Shown here in pieces: positions 1 through 8,164 of a DNA stretch of 64,000 nucleotides. Below the pieces are notes generated by a model that worked only from the letters and a program-made list of their open reading frames with translations, was not told the origin of the DNA and searched no databases. The position numbers and the translations under genes are program-made. Every line of letters begins with the position of its first letter. Position 1 is the stretch's first letter. Origin of the DNA: Terriglobus albidus (lineage in GTDB: Bacteria; Acidobacteriota; Terriglobia; Terriglobales; Acidobacteriaceae); the NCBI RefSeq assembly GCF_025685425.1, contig NZ_JAGTAS010000058.1, positions 310,001 through 374,000 of the forward strand. Direction: 5' to 3'.

Positions 1-1734
1 GCCGGCTCCAACTACTATGAAGTGCGCGACACCATCATCTGGACCAAAGGCAAACACTCCATTCGTTTCGGCGGCAATATAGCTCTCGACAAAGATATCC
101 AGGAATCGCTCCTGAACAACTATGGAATTTTCAACTTTACCTCAGCGAAGTCACGCAGCTACAACGCGCTCTCTGACTTTCTGTTGGGCCTTCCCAATTC
201 CATGAACCAGGACGCGCCGAGCATTCAACGCATGAATAGCTGGTATGCAGGTCTGTTCGTCATGGACGACTATCGCATTACCTCCAACCTGACCTTCAAT
301 CTCGGTCTGCGCTGGGATGTACAGACACCGCCCGTCGATACCGATAACAAGGTGGAGAACTTCAAGTTCGGTCAACAATCAACCACTATCCCCAGCGCAC
401 CGATTGGATTGCTTGTTCCTGGCGACAAAGGTGTTCCACGCGGCGTCGTTCCTGTCCGCTGGAACCACTTCTCTCCGCGTGTCGGCTTTGCATGGAATGT
501 CTTTGGCAACTCGAAGATTGCAGTTCGAGGCGGCGCCGGCATCTTCTGGGGCAGTATCTCCGGTAATGAATGGGGGGCGGCCGGTCAGCCTTTCTCCTTC
601 CGAGCATCTTTCTCCAATGTAAAGTCGATCTCCGATCCCTATGCCAACGTGGCGGGCGGCTCACCTTTCCCCTACAACTACACGCCCTCCGCTCCTCGCT
701 TTACTGCTCCGTTCTCTGTTCCGGGAACGGATCCGAACTTCGACTGGACATCGACCTATCAAGCGAACCTTACCGTCGAACAGCAGTGGACCTCTACATT
801 CGCAACCTCTGTCGGTTACGTGGGAGCGATGGGACGCCACCTGCCGTACACGACAGATGTGAACTATCCGATGCTGGTAAATGTGGGCACTTCGGCGCCT
901 TCCACCAGCAACGTCGATCAGCGCCGGCCGTACCAGCCGAATCCTCCGCTTTCGACCGGTACCGCAACCAACTACCAGGGCATTCCCATTACCTACCAGG
1001 GAATCAACATCTTCGGCTCCAACCAGACCAGTGCTTATCACGCAATGCAGATCACAGCGAACAAGCGCATGAGTCAGCACTTCACGGTGCGCAGCTTCTA
1101 CGTATGGGCTAAGAACTGGGCTAGCCTTGGTATGCAGAACAGCACAGCCTCCGTGGTCAATCAGACCAAGCTCTGGCTGGAACGTGGCCGCTCCGATAAC
1201 GACTATCGTCACATGTTCACCACCTCGGTCGTGTGGATGCTGGATTATTACAACGGCAATAGCCGCTACATCAAGACAGCAGCGAATGGCTGGCAGGTCT
1301 CTCCGATCGTCCGTTTCCGGAGCGGCGCTCCATTCACCGTCACCAACGGTACCGACACCAACCTCGATGGTGCGAACAATGATCGTCCGAATATCGTCGG
1401 TAACCCATACCTCGATGCTCACCGGTCGCGGAACGACGTTATTAATGCCTGGTTCAATACGGCAGCCTTCGTTGCTCCAACTACACCTACTGAAGGAACA
1501 ACCGGCCGGAACACGCTGGATGGCCCGGGGTCGAAGTCCGTGGACGTCGCGTTCTTCCGGAACTTCGCGCTCTGGGAGAAGACGACGCTGCAGTTCCGTG
1601 GGGAATTCACGAACGTCCTGAACAACGTGAACCTCAGCAACCCAAATGCAACCTTGAACTCCCCCAACTACGGCAAGATCACAGGAGCAAGTTCTATGCG
1701 GCAGACGCAGCTTGGTCTTCGCCTCACGTTCTAA
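1..1734 (+). CDS. Oar-like TonB-dependent receptor, 3' part (5' end outside window)
   Basis: The frame is open from base 1, so the 5' end of the gene lies outside the window; 577 residues are visible. The protein is an outer-membrane beta-barrel receptor that would import or sense ligand using TonB energy. Visible barrel features are the NLGLRWD strand (around residue 106), the SPRVGFAWN strand, repeated aromatic strand ends, the FNVLN-like motif near the C-terminus (FTNVLNNVN) and a terminal Phe (GLRLTF), which is usual for BamA-inserted barrels. The same block order occurs in the two complete Oar-like receptors of this window (minus strand at 23-27 kb and 53-56 kb). A strong terminator follows directly. 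The N-terminal carboxypeptidase-like and plug domains cannot be seen. The ligand is unknown. Confidence 0.9.
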   Translation, partial: AGSNYYEVRDTIIWTKGKHSIRFGGNIALDKDIQESLLNNYGIFNFTSAKSRSYNALSDFLLGLPNSMNQDAPSIQRMNSWYAGLFVMDDYRITSNLTFNLGLRWDVQTPPVDTDNKVENFKFGQQSTTIPSAPIGLLVPGDKGVPRGVVPVRWNHFSPRVGFAWNVFGNSKIAVRGGAGIFWGSISGNEWGAAGQPFSFRASFSNVKSISDPYANVAGGSPFPYNYTPSAPRFTAPFSVPGTDPNFDWTSTYQANLTVEQQWTSTFATSVGYVGAMGRHLPYTTDVNYPMLVNVGTSAPSTSNVDQRRPYQPNPPLSTGTATNYQGIPITYQGINIFGSNQTSAYHAMQITANKRMSQHFTVRSFYVWAKNWASLGMQNSTASVVNQTKLWLERGRSDNDYRHMFTTSVVWMLDYYNGNSRYIKTAANGWQVSPIVRFRSGAPFTVTNGTDTNLDGANNDRPNIVGNPYLDAHRSRNDVINAWFNTAAFVAPTTPTEGTTGRNTLDGPGSKSVDVAFFRNFALWEKTTLQFRGEFTNVLNNVNLSNPNATLNSPNYGKITGASSMRQTQLGLRLTF

Positions 1735-1746
1735 CCAACATCACAC

Positions 1747-1785
1747 CAAAGAAAGAGGCCAGCTCAAAGCTGGCCTCTTTCTTTG
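1747..1785. terminator. Bidirectional intrinsic terminator
   Basis: A perfect 17-bp stem (CAAAGAAAGAGGCCAGC paired with its complement) with a 5-nt loop starts 12 bases after the receptor stop. The A-rich left side and T-rich right side let it work on both strands, which suits the convergent neighbours (receptor on plus, alginate lyase on minus). Confidence 0.9.
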
Positions 1786-1809
1786 ATCTCTCATAAACCA
1801 GAACCATGT

Positions 1810-2865
1810 TCATTGTGGGGGAAGCCCACCGAGGTACATGTAACTGTGATTCGGAGCCGCCGCCAGCAGCTTTGTAACTACAGGATCTGGAAAGCGGCGG
1901 TTATAAGGCTCGGCCCAGCCGATCGCCTCGGCTGTTGGTGGGTCAGGACGCTCTTGCGGAATGCCGGTCTGCTTATCGAAGAATGAGGAGTCGACCAGAC
2001 CTGCTGTCGAGATCGCAACCAACTTCCTGAGGGCCCCGGCGCGCTCCGCATAAAGGTCGACGCCGTTTGGCAATCCCAATTCCGCCAGCATTACGAGTGG
2101 TGATGCAGCATATAGGTGATAGTGGAGTGCACGCTTTCCACGGCGCATCTCTTCTGCGAGCGTTCCATCCGGCCGGATTGCAGCGATACCGGCTTTTGCC
2201 TGCTGCATCGCCCAGTCAAAGTCGTTGGGGTTATTCGCCGCAATCCCAATGGCTGCCAACTCCACCGCCGCCCAGTAGAAGTGGTTCTGGGCTCTGTTGC
2301 CGCCGCTCTCTTTTGCGCGGTCCTCATAGAACTTCTCCGTCTGCGCACCCACCTTCTCCAGCCACGGCAGAATCAATGCGCGTTGTTCTGCAGTCGCTTT
2401 CGCCGGACCATCAATCTTCAGATAGGCAATCGCCTCGGCCCCCACAACCCATCCCTGGACAAAGTAGGCCTGCGAAGATGACATCTTCCCGGTCAGCGCA
2501 CCCTCTTTTGCCTGTACCTCCAGATGCTGCAAAACACACCGCGCAGCCTGTGCGGATCCGGTCTTTCGAAACTCGTCAGCCGCAGTAACCATCAGATCGC
2601 CTTCACGCTTCACCGGCCCGGAAGACTCCGCATACGCCTTCTGTTTCACCGGATCAATGATGGAATGTGTTGGATCGTTGTCTGCGTAGAAGCCATCCGT
2701 GACAAAATCCACGGGCAGATGCGGCGGCCCCGGGCAGGTATACGCCGCACTGGTCTCCTTTACTGGATGCGCATCCCAGGGCGAATGATACGGTGCAGCG
2801 GCAAATGCCGTGCTTTTGATCGAAGTTGCAACAAATAGGGCAAACACATACCGATACATCGTCAT
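1810..2865 (-). CDS. Secreted alginate lyase, PL5 (AlgL-like)
   Basis: A 351-residue protein that would cleave poly-mannuronate by beta-elimination in the periplasm or outside the cell. The N-terminus (YRYVFALFVATSIKSTAFA) is a Sec signal peptide. PL5 signatures run in order: CPGPP around residue 44, the NHFYWAA helix (AlgL has NHSYWAA), FDWAM, RRGKRALHYHLYA carrying the catalytic-site Tyr-His pair, NGVDLYAERAGALRKL, and WAEPYNRRFP near the C-terminus. Length matches the family (about 350-380 residues). The start ATG has GGAG about 11 bases upstream. It stands alone, so export of a self-made alginate is not indicated; a scavenging or detoxifying role is inferred. Confidence 0.87.
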   Translation of the reverse strand: MTMYRYVFALFVATSIKSTAFAAAPYHSPWDAHPVKETSAAYTCPGPPHLPVDFVTDGFYADNDPTHSIIDPVKQKAYAESSGPVKREGDLMVTAADEFRKTGSAQAARCVLQHLEVQAKEGALTGKMSSSQAYFVQGWVVGAEAIAYLKIDGPAKATAEQRALILPWLEKVGAQTEKFYEDRAKESGGNRAQNHFYWAAVELAAIGIAANNPNDFDWAMQQAKAGIAAIRPDGTLAEEMRRGKRALHYHLYAASPLVMLAELGLPNGVDLYAERAGALRKLVAISTAGLVDSSFFDKQTGIPQERPDPPTAEAIGWAEPYNRRFPDPVVTKLLAAAPNHSYMYLGGLPPQ

Positions 2866-3137
2866 TTGAAAGGTAACTCCGGGCTGAATCGTAATGGAAT
2901 GTGAGGCTTCTTCGGCAACGCCGCACGACGTTCAGAGCGCGTGAACACCCGCTCCTTAGAAGCATGCCGATCATAGCACCTGCCCCGATAAAACGTATCG
3001 ATCAAAGAGGGTTGGTATGCCATCAAAGATGGACTCTAAGCAGGCAGACGTTTCTGTCGTGAAGCGGTAAGATTGTCTTCGATTCGTTGCGGGCATCTAA
3101 GATGCCGCGTTCCTGATCGGCTACCGCCCGGGTTTCT

Positions 3138-5018
3138 ATGTCATCCGCCGTGCTGCATGTTCTCTTTGTTGACAATCGGGAGACGGATATCTTACCGATT
3201 CGGCATGTGCTCGAGTCAGCGGGGCTGACGCACACGTATTCCCTCGTATCCACCGGAACAGAACTCAGAGCCGCCCTTACCTCCTCCGACTGGGATCTTG
3301 TCATATGCGGGGACGCTATTCAGGAGCTTCCCGCCCTGGTTTCGCTTCAGATCGTCCGTGAGCTTGCCCCGGCAATCCCCTTCCTCCTTATCTGCGTCTG
3401 CGAAATGACCTGCGATGAACACGCAGACACCCTGGTGAAAGCAGGCGCACAAGACTACCTGCAGAAAGACGATCTTTCCCGCCTGCCCTTCGTTGTACTG
3501 CGCGAATTGCGAACCGCCACAGAGCGACGAACGAAAATGCAGATGGAGTTTGCCTTACGGCGAAGTGAGGAACGCATTCGCCTTGCCGCTGGAGCTGCAA
3601 ATCTCGGCATCTGGTCCTATAACGTTGCCGCGAATGTCATTGATTGGGATGCACAGTGTTACGCCGTTGCCGGCGTCCCTCAGGGCACCATCATCACTCC
3701 GGAGCTTTTTGAATCATTGATCCATTCCGATGACCGCGCCCGGCGGCGCGAGGTCCTGGCTGAGGCAATTCGGAAGGGCTCCGAAGCCAAGATGGAGTAT
3801 CGCCTTGTGCGTCCCGACGGCGGCGTACGTTGGATTCTGAGCCATGGCCGCGTTTATCTTCACCAAGATGGAACCGTCAAAGAGATCTTAGGCGTCGCGT
3901 CCGACATCACTGATCGCAAAGTTGCTGAGCAGGCTCTTCGCGCCAGCGAAGCTCGCTTCCGCAGCCTCAGTGCATCGAGCCCGGTTGGTATCTTTCAGGC
4001 CGATCTGCAGGCGAACGTCTCCTATACCAACCCTCGGCTCCAGGAGATCTGGCACATGAAGGAACCGGAGATCCTTGGGCGAGGCTGGACCGCGCGCATC
4101 CACCCAAACGATCTCTCCCGTCTTGTCGAGGGTTGGTCCGAAGCAAGCAGCCGTGGATCCTCTTTCGAAATCGAATACAGACTGCTGTTGCCCGATGGAG
4201 AAATACGATGGATCTTCGGACGGTCCACAGTCGTCTTCAACGAAGCTGGCCTGCCGATGGGAACGATTGGGACCGTGGATGACATTACAGACCGGCGGCG
4301 AGTGGAAGAGAGCCTGCGGCGAAGCGAAAAGCTCGCCGCCGTCGGCAAATTGGCTTCGATGATCGCTCACGAGATCAACAACCCGCTTGAAGCCGTAACA
4401 AACTTCATCTATCTGGCCGAAACCTCCAGCGAAATTAATCAAGAGACGCAGTCATATCTCAGAGATGCCCAGCACGAACTTCAACGCGTCTCCCAGATTG
4501 CGACACAAACCCTCCAGTTCCATCGCCAGAGCAACCGTCAAACTCTCACCGCGCCGTCACAACTGCTGGAGTCTGCGCTGGCGCTCTTCGCTCGCCGGCT
4601 CAACGAGCAGCAGGTCACGGTAGAACGAGATTTCGCAGACGTACCTGCCATTCTGATTCACGCCTCAGACATACGTCAGGTGCTGGTCAACCTGCTAAGT
4701 AACGCTCTTGATGCTATGGCTGGCGCACCTGGAAAGCTACGGCTGCAGCTGCGCCGTGTCTCTACCTCCGCCGATGGCATAGATCGTGTGCGCATCACTG
4801 TGGCCGACACCGGCTCCGGAATGGAGTCGGCGGTCAAAGCACGTGTCTTTGACGCATTCTTCACCACCAAAGGTGAAAAGGGTTCGGGTCTCGGGCTATG
4901 GGTGAGCGGAGAGATTATCGCCAGGCATGGCGGCAGGATTCAAATCCGCAGCCGTAAAGCCGACTCAGGTGGTGGTACCGTCATCTCGTTCACGCTTCCC
5001 GTGAACAGCTTCGAATAG
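3138..5018 (+). CDS. Hybrid sensor histidine kinase: receiver-like, PAS, PAS, HisKA, HATPase
   Basis: A 626-residue soluble kinase without membrane segments, so it probably senses a cytoplasmic signal or takes input from a partner. Domains are a CheY-like receiver (about 5-125), two PAS_3-type PAS domains (about 138-260 and 265-390, each ending in a DITDR(K/R) motif), HisKA with the phospho-accepting His411 in AHEINNPLEAV, and an HATPase domain with an N box (NLLSNALDAM), DTGSGM and GSGLGLW. In the receiver, the position normally holding the phospho-Asp (sixth in DLVxxD) is Gly58, followed by Asp59, and the acidic pair reads VDN. The domain may therefore be a pseudo-receiver. No response regulator gene is adjacent. 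The TAG stop is the first three bases of a palindromic element. Confidence 0.9.
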   Translation: MSSAVLHVLFVDNRETDILPIRHVLESAGLTHTYSLVSTGTELRAALTSSDWDLVICGDAIQELPALVSLQIVRELAPAIPFLLICVCEMTCDEHADTLVKAGAQDYLQKDDLSRLPFVVLRELRTATERRTKMQMEFALRRSEERIRLAAGAANLGIWSYNVAANVIDWDAQCYAVAGVPQGTIITPELFESLIHSDDRARRREVLAEAIRKGSEAKMEYRLVRPDGGVRWILSHGRVYLHQDGTVKEILGVASDITDRKVAEQALRASEARFRSLSASSPVGIFQADLQANVSYTNPRLQEIWHMKEPEILGRGWTARIHPNDLSRLVEGWSEASSRGSSFEIEYRLLLPDGEIRWIFGRSTVVFNEAGLPMGTIGTVDDITDRRRVEESLRRSEKLAAVGKLASMIAHEINNPLEAVTNFIYLAETSSEINQETQSYLRDAQHELQRVSQIATQTLQFHRQSNRQTLTAPSQLLESALALFARRLNEQQVTVERDFADVPAILIHASDIRQVLVNLLSNALDAMAGAPGKLRLQLRRVSTSADGIDRVRITVADTGSGMESAVKARVFDAFFTTKGEKGSGLGLWVSGEIIARHGGRIQIRSRKADSGGGTVISFTLPVNSFE

Positions 5019-5131
5019 AGCATCTTCTCTGTTGCTGGGTATCGCGGAAGAGGAGTGCAGCGGCGTTTTCATTGCGGAAAACGCCCATAGATGCCGAAGC
5101 CCTACTCTCCACCTACAGGGAAAATGCTCTG
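5016..5131 (-). repeat. 116-bp palindromic element, copy A
   Basis: One of eight related copies in this window. It starts TAGAGCAT and ends with the complement of AGAGCATTTTCCCTGT, with the central hairpin GGCGTTTTC / GAAAACGCC. The left TA is the TA of the kinase stop codon and the right TA is changed to GA. It is reversed relative to the tandem copies at 15.5 kb. The hairpins could also end transcription of the kinase gene. Bases 5132-5310, up to copy B, hold no gene that I can support. Confidence 0.85.
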
Positions 5132-5310
5132 ACCCTCTTCTCATGACCGGTCCCAAATGCTCACGGGCTAAGGCTATCCAGGGAAGCGCCGATAGAAGGA
5201 TCAGAGGGCCCATTCATCGCATACCGAACCAAAACTAAAATCCATCGTCTCAGCGGAGGCTAACTTTTCAGAGAGCCTCTATGATTTCACAAAACTCACA
5301 AATAGATCAT

Positions 5311-5425
5311 TAGAGCATTTTGCCTGTTGCTGGGTATTCCGGAAGGGGCGTGAAGCGGCGTTTTCATGGCGAAACGCCCATAGACGCGGAGGCCCTACTC
5401 TACACCGAGAGGGAAAAATGCTCTA
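5311..5425 (-). repeat. Palindromic element, copy B (115 bp)
   Basis: Both ends read TAGAGCATTTT outward to inward, flanking a degenerate centre (ttttcatggcgaaacgcc) in which the hairpin has lost a base pair. Same orientation as copy A, 180 bp away. It ends 15 bases before the GTG start of the TonB receptor, so it lies in that gene's leader or promoter region. Confidence 0.85.
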
Positions 5426-5440
5426 GCCTGAGGGGGCAAC

Positions 5441-7519
5441 GTGTCGTTCGGGGGAAAGATTTACCAAAAAACATGGTTGAGACGCTCTAGCGCTTCCCGG
5501 AAATCCCCAATAGAGGCAAATCTCTCCCCCGGATTCAGTCATTCCCCACGCCTCGTCCGCTATCTGGCCGCGACGGCGTTTTGGGCAGCGATTGTGCCTC
5601 TTCCGGCACAACAGAGACCGGCAGATATCACGGAGCTCTCTCTTCCCGATCTGTTGAATACGCCAATCTCGACTGCTTCCCGGTTTTCGCAGTCCTCCAT
5701 GGAGGCGCCCGCGTCCGTAACCGTCGTTACCCGCGAACAGATCCAACGGTCTGGATACCGCACACTCGCAGACATTCTTCGAGGAGTGCAGGGGTTCTAC
5801 ATCACCTATGACCGCCAATACAGCTATGTCGGTGTCCGCGGCTTCTCCAACCCCGGAGACTACAACACACGCATTCTGCTGATGGTCGACGGACACCGCC
5901 TGAACGACACGATCTTTGAGCAGGCGATGGTCGGCACCGAATTCACCATCGACGTGGATCTTATAGATCATGTCGAAATCACGCGTGGCCCCGCGTCCTC
6001 TCTCTATGGCACTAACGCTGTCTTTGGGGTAATCAATGTCATTACCCGCAAGGCCCGCGATCTGAATGGGGTTGAAGCTGCTTCGGACGCCGGATCGTTC
6101 AACACATACCGCGGCCGGCTGAGTTACGGCCGCGAGATCGCCGGGATACAAACGCTGCTCTCTGGCACCTTCTATGGGAGCCAGGGGCCTAAGCGACTCT
6201 ACTATCCCGAATATGATGATCCATCCACCAACAACGGCATGGCCAGCCACGCGGATGATGACCAGTTCATCGACCTGCTCGCAACTTTAAGCAGACGAGG
6301 CTTGCGCTTCCAAGCTGCTTATAATGCCCGGGAGAAGGGAGATCCGACCGGAGCCTTTGGCGATGTCTTCAATGATCGTCGCAACCGTGAAGCTGACGCA
6401 CATGGATATCTGGATCTTCGCTACGAACGCTCCATCGGCAATAGTTCTTCGCTGCTTGTCCGCACTTACTTCGATCGTTACATGTACGACGGCAAGTTTG
6501 TGCGGCAGGGGGATAACGGACGCGTTCTCAATAAAGACTTTGGCCGCGGCGAGAGTTTCGGTATGGAACTGCAATCCACCACCCGATTGCGGGACAGATA
6601 TCGTTTCGTCTCAGGTTTTGAATACCGGAATGACTTTCGCCAGGAAGTCACCAACTACGATGTCTCGCCGTTCGCCAGCTACCTGAAGTACGATCATCCC
6701 ACCTTCGTCGCCGCGCCTTATATCGAGAGCGAGATCCCCCTTCGTGGATCCTTCCTGCTCGCTCCGAGCATTCGTGTCGACTACAACCCTCGTGTCGGCT
6801 GGATGACCAGCCCTCGCCTGGCCTTCCGTTTCTCACAAGGAGACCGCGACCACTTTAAGTTGGTCTTTGGACAGTCTTTCCGTTCCCCGAATGCGTATGA
6901 GCTGTACTACTATCCAGCCTATACATCGTCTACTCTGCGGGCGGAACGCAACCTCGCATGGGAAGGCAACTGGGACCGGGAATTCTCGAGGGGCTTTTTT
7001 CTATCCACCGCTCTTTATGCCAATCGGATGCGGAACTTCATCGTAACCAATGAGGCAAGCACGCTTGGATTTGAGAACGAAGGCAAGATGGACACCGCCG
7101 GCCTAGAAACTACTTTTCAGAAAAAATGGCTCAACGGCGCTACAGCCATCCTGGGCTATAGCAATACGTTCCAGCAGCTAGGCGATGATGGAGAGGGAAA
7201 GATCAACTCGCCAAAGCATCTTGGAAAATTGAACGCCAGTATTCCGCTACGAACAAAGAAGGTCTTTGCCACAATCGATGCCCAATATATCGGCAGGCGA
7301 GCTACCCTGGCTCAAAACACGGTCAGCCCCTATACGACCTTGAACTTCACCCTGCTGGGCCGGGACATCTTTGGTCGTCTGGATCTCTCCGCCAGTCTCT
7401 ATAACGCGCTCGACAAGACCTTCTACGATCCCGGAGCAGAACAGCACCGTCAGGATGCACTGCGGCAGGACGGAAGAAGCTTTCGGGTAAAGCTCATCTG
7501 GCACGGTGGTGGGCGGTAA
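5441..7519 (+). CDS. TonB-dependent receptor, colicin I/vitamin B12 receptor type
   Basis: A 692-residue outer-membrane receptor of the short type (no carboxypeptidase-like N-terminus). A TonB-box-like segment (ITELSLPDLLNTPI) is followed by the plug (VTVVTREQIQRSGYRTLADILRGVQGF to residue ~200, with RGP.SSLYGTNAVFGVINVIT) and then a 22-strand-type barrel. The GTG start is chosen because GAGGGGG lies 4 bases upstream; the ORF has a long N-region before the hydrophobic YLAATAFWAAIVPLPAQ, so the true signal peptide may begin later. Its stop overlaps the next start (TAATG). Receptors of this type are often linked to DUF4154/YfiR and GGDEF genes, as here, which suggests a role in signal sensing rather than bulk import. 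The ligand is unknown. Confidence 0.9.
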   Translation: MSFGGKIYQKTWLRRSSASRKSPIEANLSPGFSHSPRLVRYLAATAFWAAIVPLPAQQRPADITELSLPDLLNTPISTASRFSQSSMEAPASVTVVTREQIQRSGYRTLADILRGVQGFYITYDRQYSYVGVRGFSNPGDYNTRILLMVDGHRLNDTIFEQAMVGTEFTIDVDLIDHVEITRGPASSLYGTNAVFGVINVITRKARDLNGVEAASDAGSFNTYRGRLSYGREIAGIQTLLSGTFYGSQGPKRLYYPEYDDPSTNNGMASHADDDQFIDLLATLSRRGLRFQAAYNAREKGDPTGAFGDVFNDRRNREADAHGYLDLRYERSIGNSSSLLVRTYFDRYMYDGKFVRQGDNGRVLNKDFGRGESFGMELQSTTRLRDRYRFVSGFEYRNDFRQEVTNYDVSPFASYLKYDHPTFVAAPYIESEIPLRGSFLLAPSIRVDYNPRVGWMTSPRLAFRFSQGDRDHFKLVFGQSFRSPNAYELYYYPAYTSSTLRAERNLAWEGNWDREFSRGFFLSTALYANRMRNFIVTNEASTLGFENEGKMDTAGLETTFQKKWLNGATAILGYSNTFQQLGDDGEGKINSPKHLGKLNASIPLRTKKVFATIDAQYIGRRATLAQNTVSPYTTLNFTLLGRDIFGRLDLSASLYNALDKTFYDPGAEQHRQDALRQDGRSFRVKLIWHGGGR

Positions 7520-8124
7520 TGTTTCGCTTTGGGCTCCATTTCGATTTGCGACGGCCGCTCGCGGTTTGGCGCGTCTGGCAGCGCATGTCGATTTGGATCG
7601 GCGTCCTGGGATGGCTTTCCCTTACCCCTCTCAGGGCGGTTACCGTCGACGCTCCGGGGTATGACGAATACCAGCTCAAGGCTGCCTTTCTCTTTCACTT
7701 TGCCCAGCTCACCACATGGCCGGCATCCGCCTTCCCTTCCGGCGATGAGTCGTTCGTGATCTGCACGGTAAACGGAGATCCGTTTGACGGCTCCCTGGAA
7801 AAAACGATCGGCTCGAAGAAGGTTCAGGGACACTCCATCAAAGTAGCCCATGTACAGCGAGCGGCCGAGGCTCACAGTTGTCAGATGGTTTTTATTCCAG
7901 CACTGCAGCGCGGAGAGATGAGCGCCATGGTCAACGATCTCGGCAACTTGCCGATTCTTACCGTCGGAGACGACGAATCCTTTACTCAGTACGGGGGCAT
8001 GATCGCCTTCCGGCGAGAAAATGACCGTTTGCGTTTCGACGTCAATCTTGGAGCCATCACAAAATCCAATCTGAATGTCAGTTCGATGTTGCTATCTCTC
8101 GCAAGGGCGGTTTCCACTCGATAG
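7519..8124 (+). CDS. YfiR/DUF4154 family periplasmic protein
   Basis: A 201-residue protein with a hydrophobic N-terminal segment (WIGVLGWLSLTPLRA, about 23-40) that should export it to the periplasm. The mature part has the DUF4154 pattern: YDEYQLKAAFLFHFAQLTTWP, FVICTVNGDPF, VAHV, CQMVFIP, ILTVGDDESFTQYGGMIAFRRENDRLRFDVNL and a C-terminal LSLARAV. In Pseudomonas, YfiR restrains the diguanylate cyclase YfiN across the inner membrane. The next gene is a CHASE8-HAMP-GGDEF protein of YfiN type, so the same inhibitory role is inferred. Its ATG overlaps the receptor stop by one base, so it is translationally coupled. The family's two Cys pairs are reduced here to C at 'FVICTV' and 'HSCQMV'. Confidence 0.85.
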   Translation: MFRFGLHFDLRRPLAVWRVWQRMSIWIGVLGWLSLTPLRAVTVDAPGYDEYQLKAAFLFHFAQLTTWPASAFPSGDESFVICTVNGDPFDGSLEKTIGSKKVQGHSIKVAHVQRAAEAHSCQMVFIPALQRGEMSAMVNDLGNLPILTVGDDESFTQYGGMIAFRRENDRLRFDVNLGAITKSNLNVSSMLLSLARAVSTR

Positions 8125-8164
8125 ATATAGTGCGCGGTGAATAGCTCGGACGGGCTCACAGACG

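Noticed and set aside
5132-5310. Short plus-strand ORF across copy A and following DNA (5032-5238)
   Set aside because: It begins inside the element, has no domain and no ribosome site.
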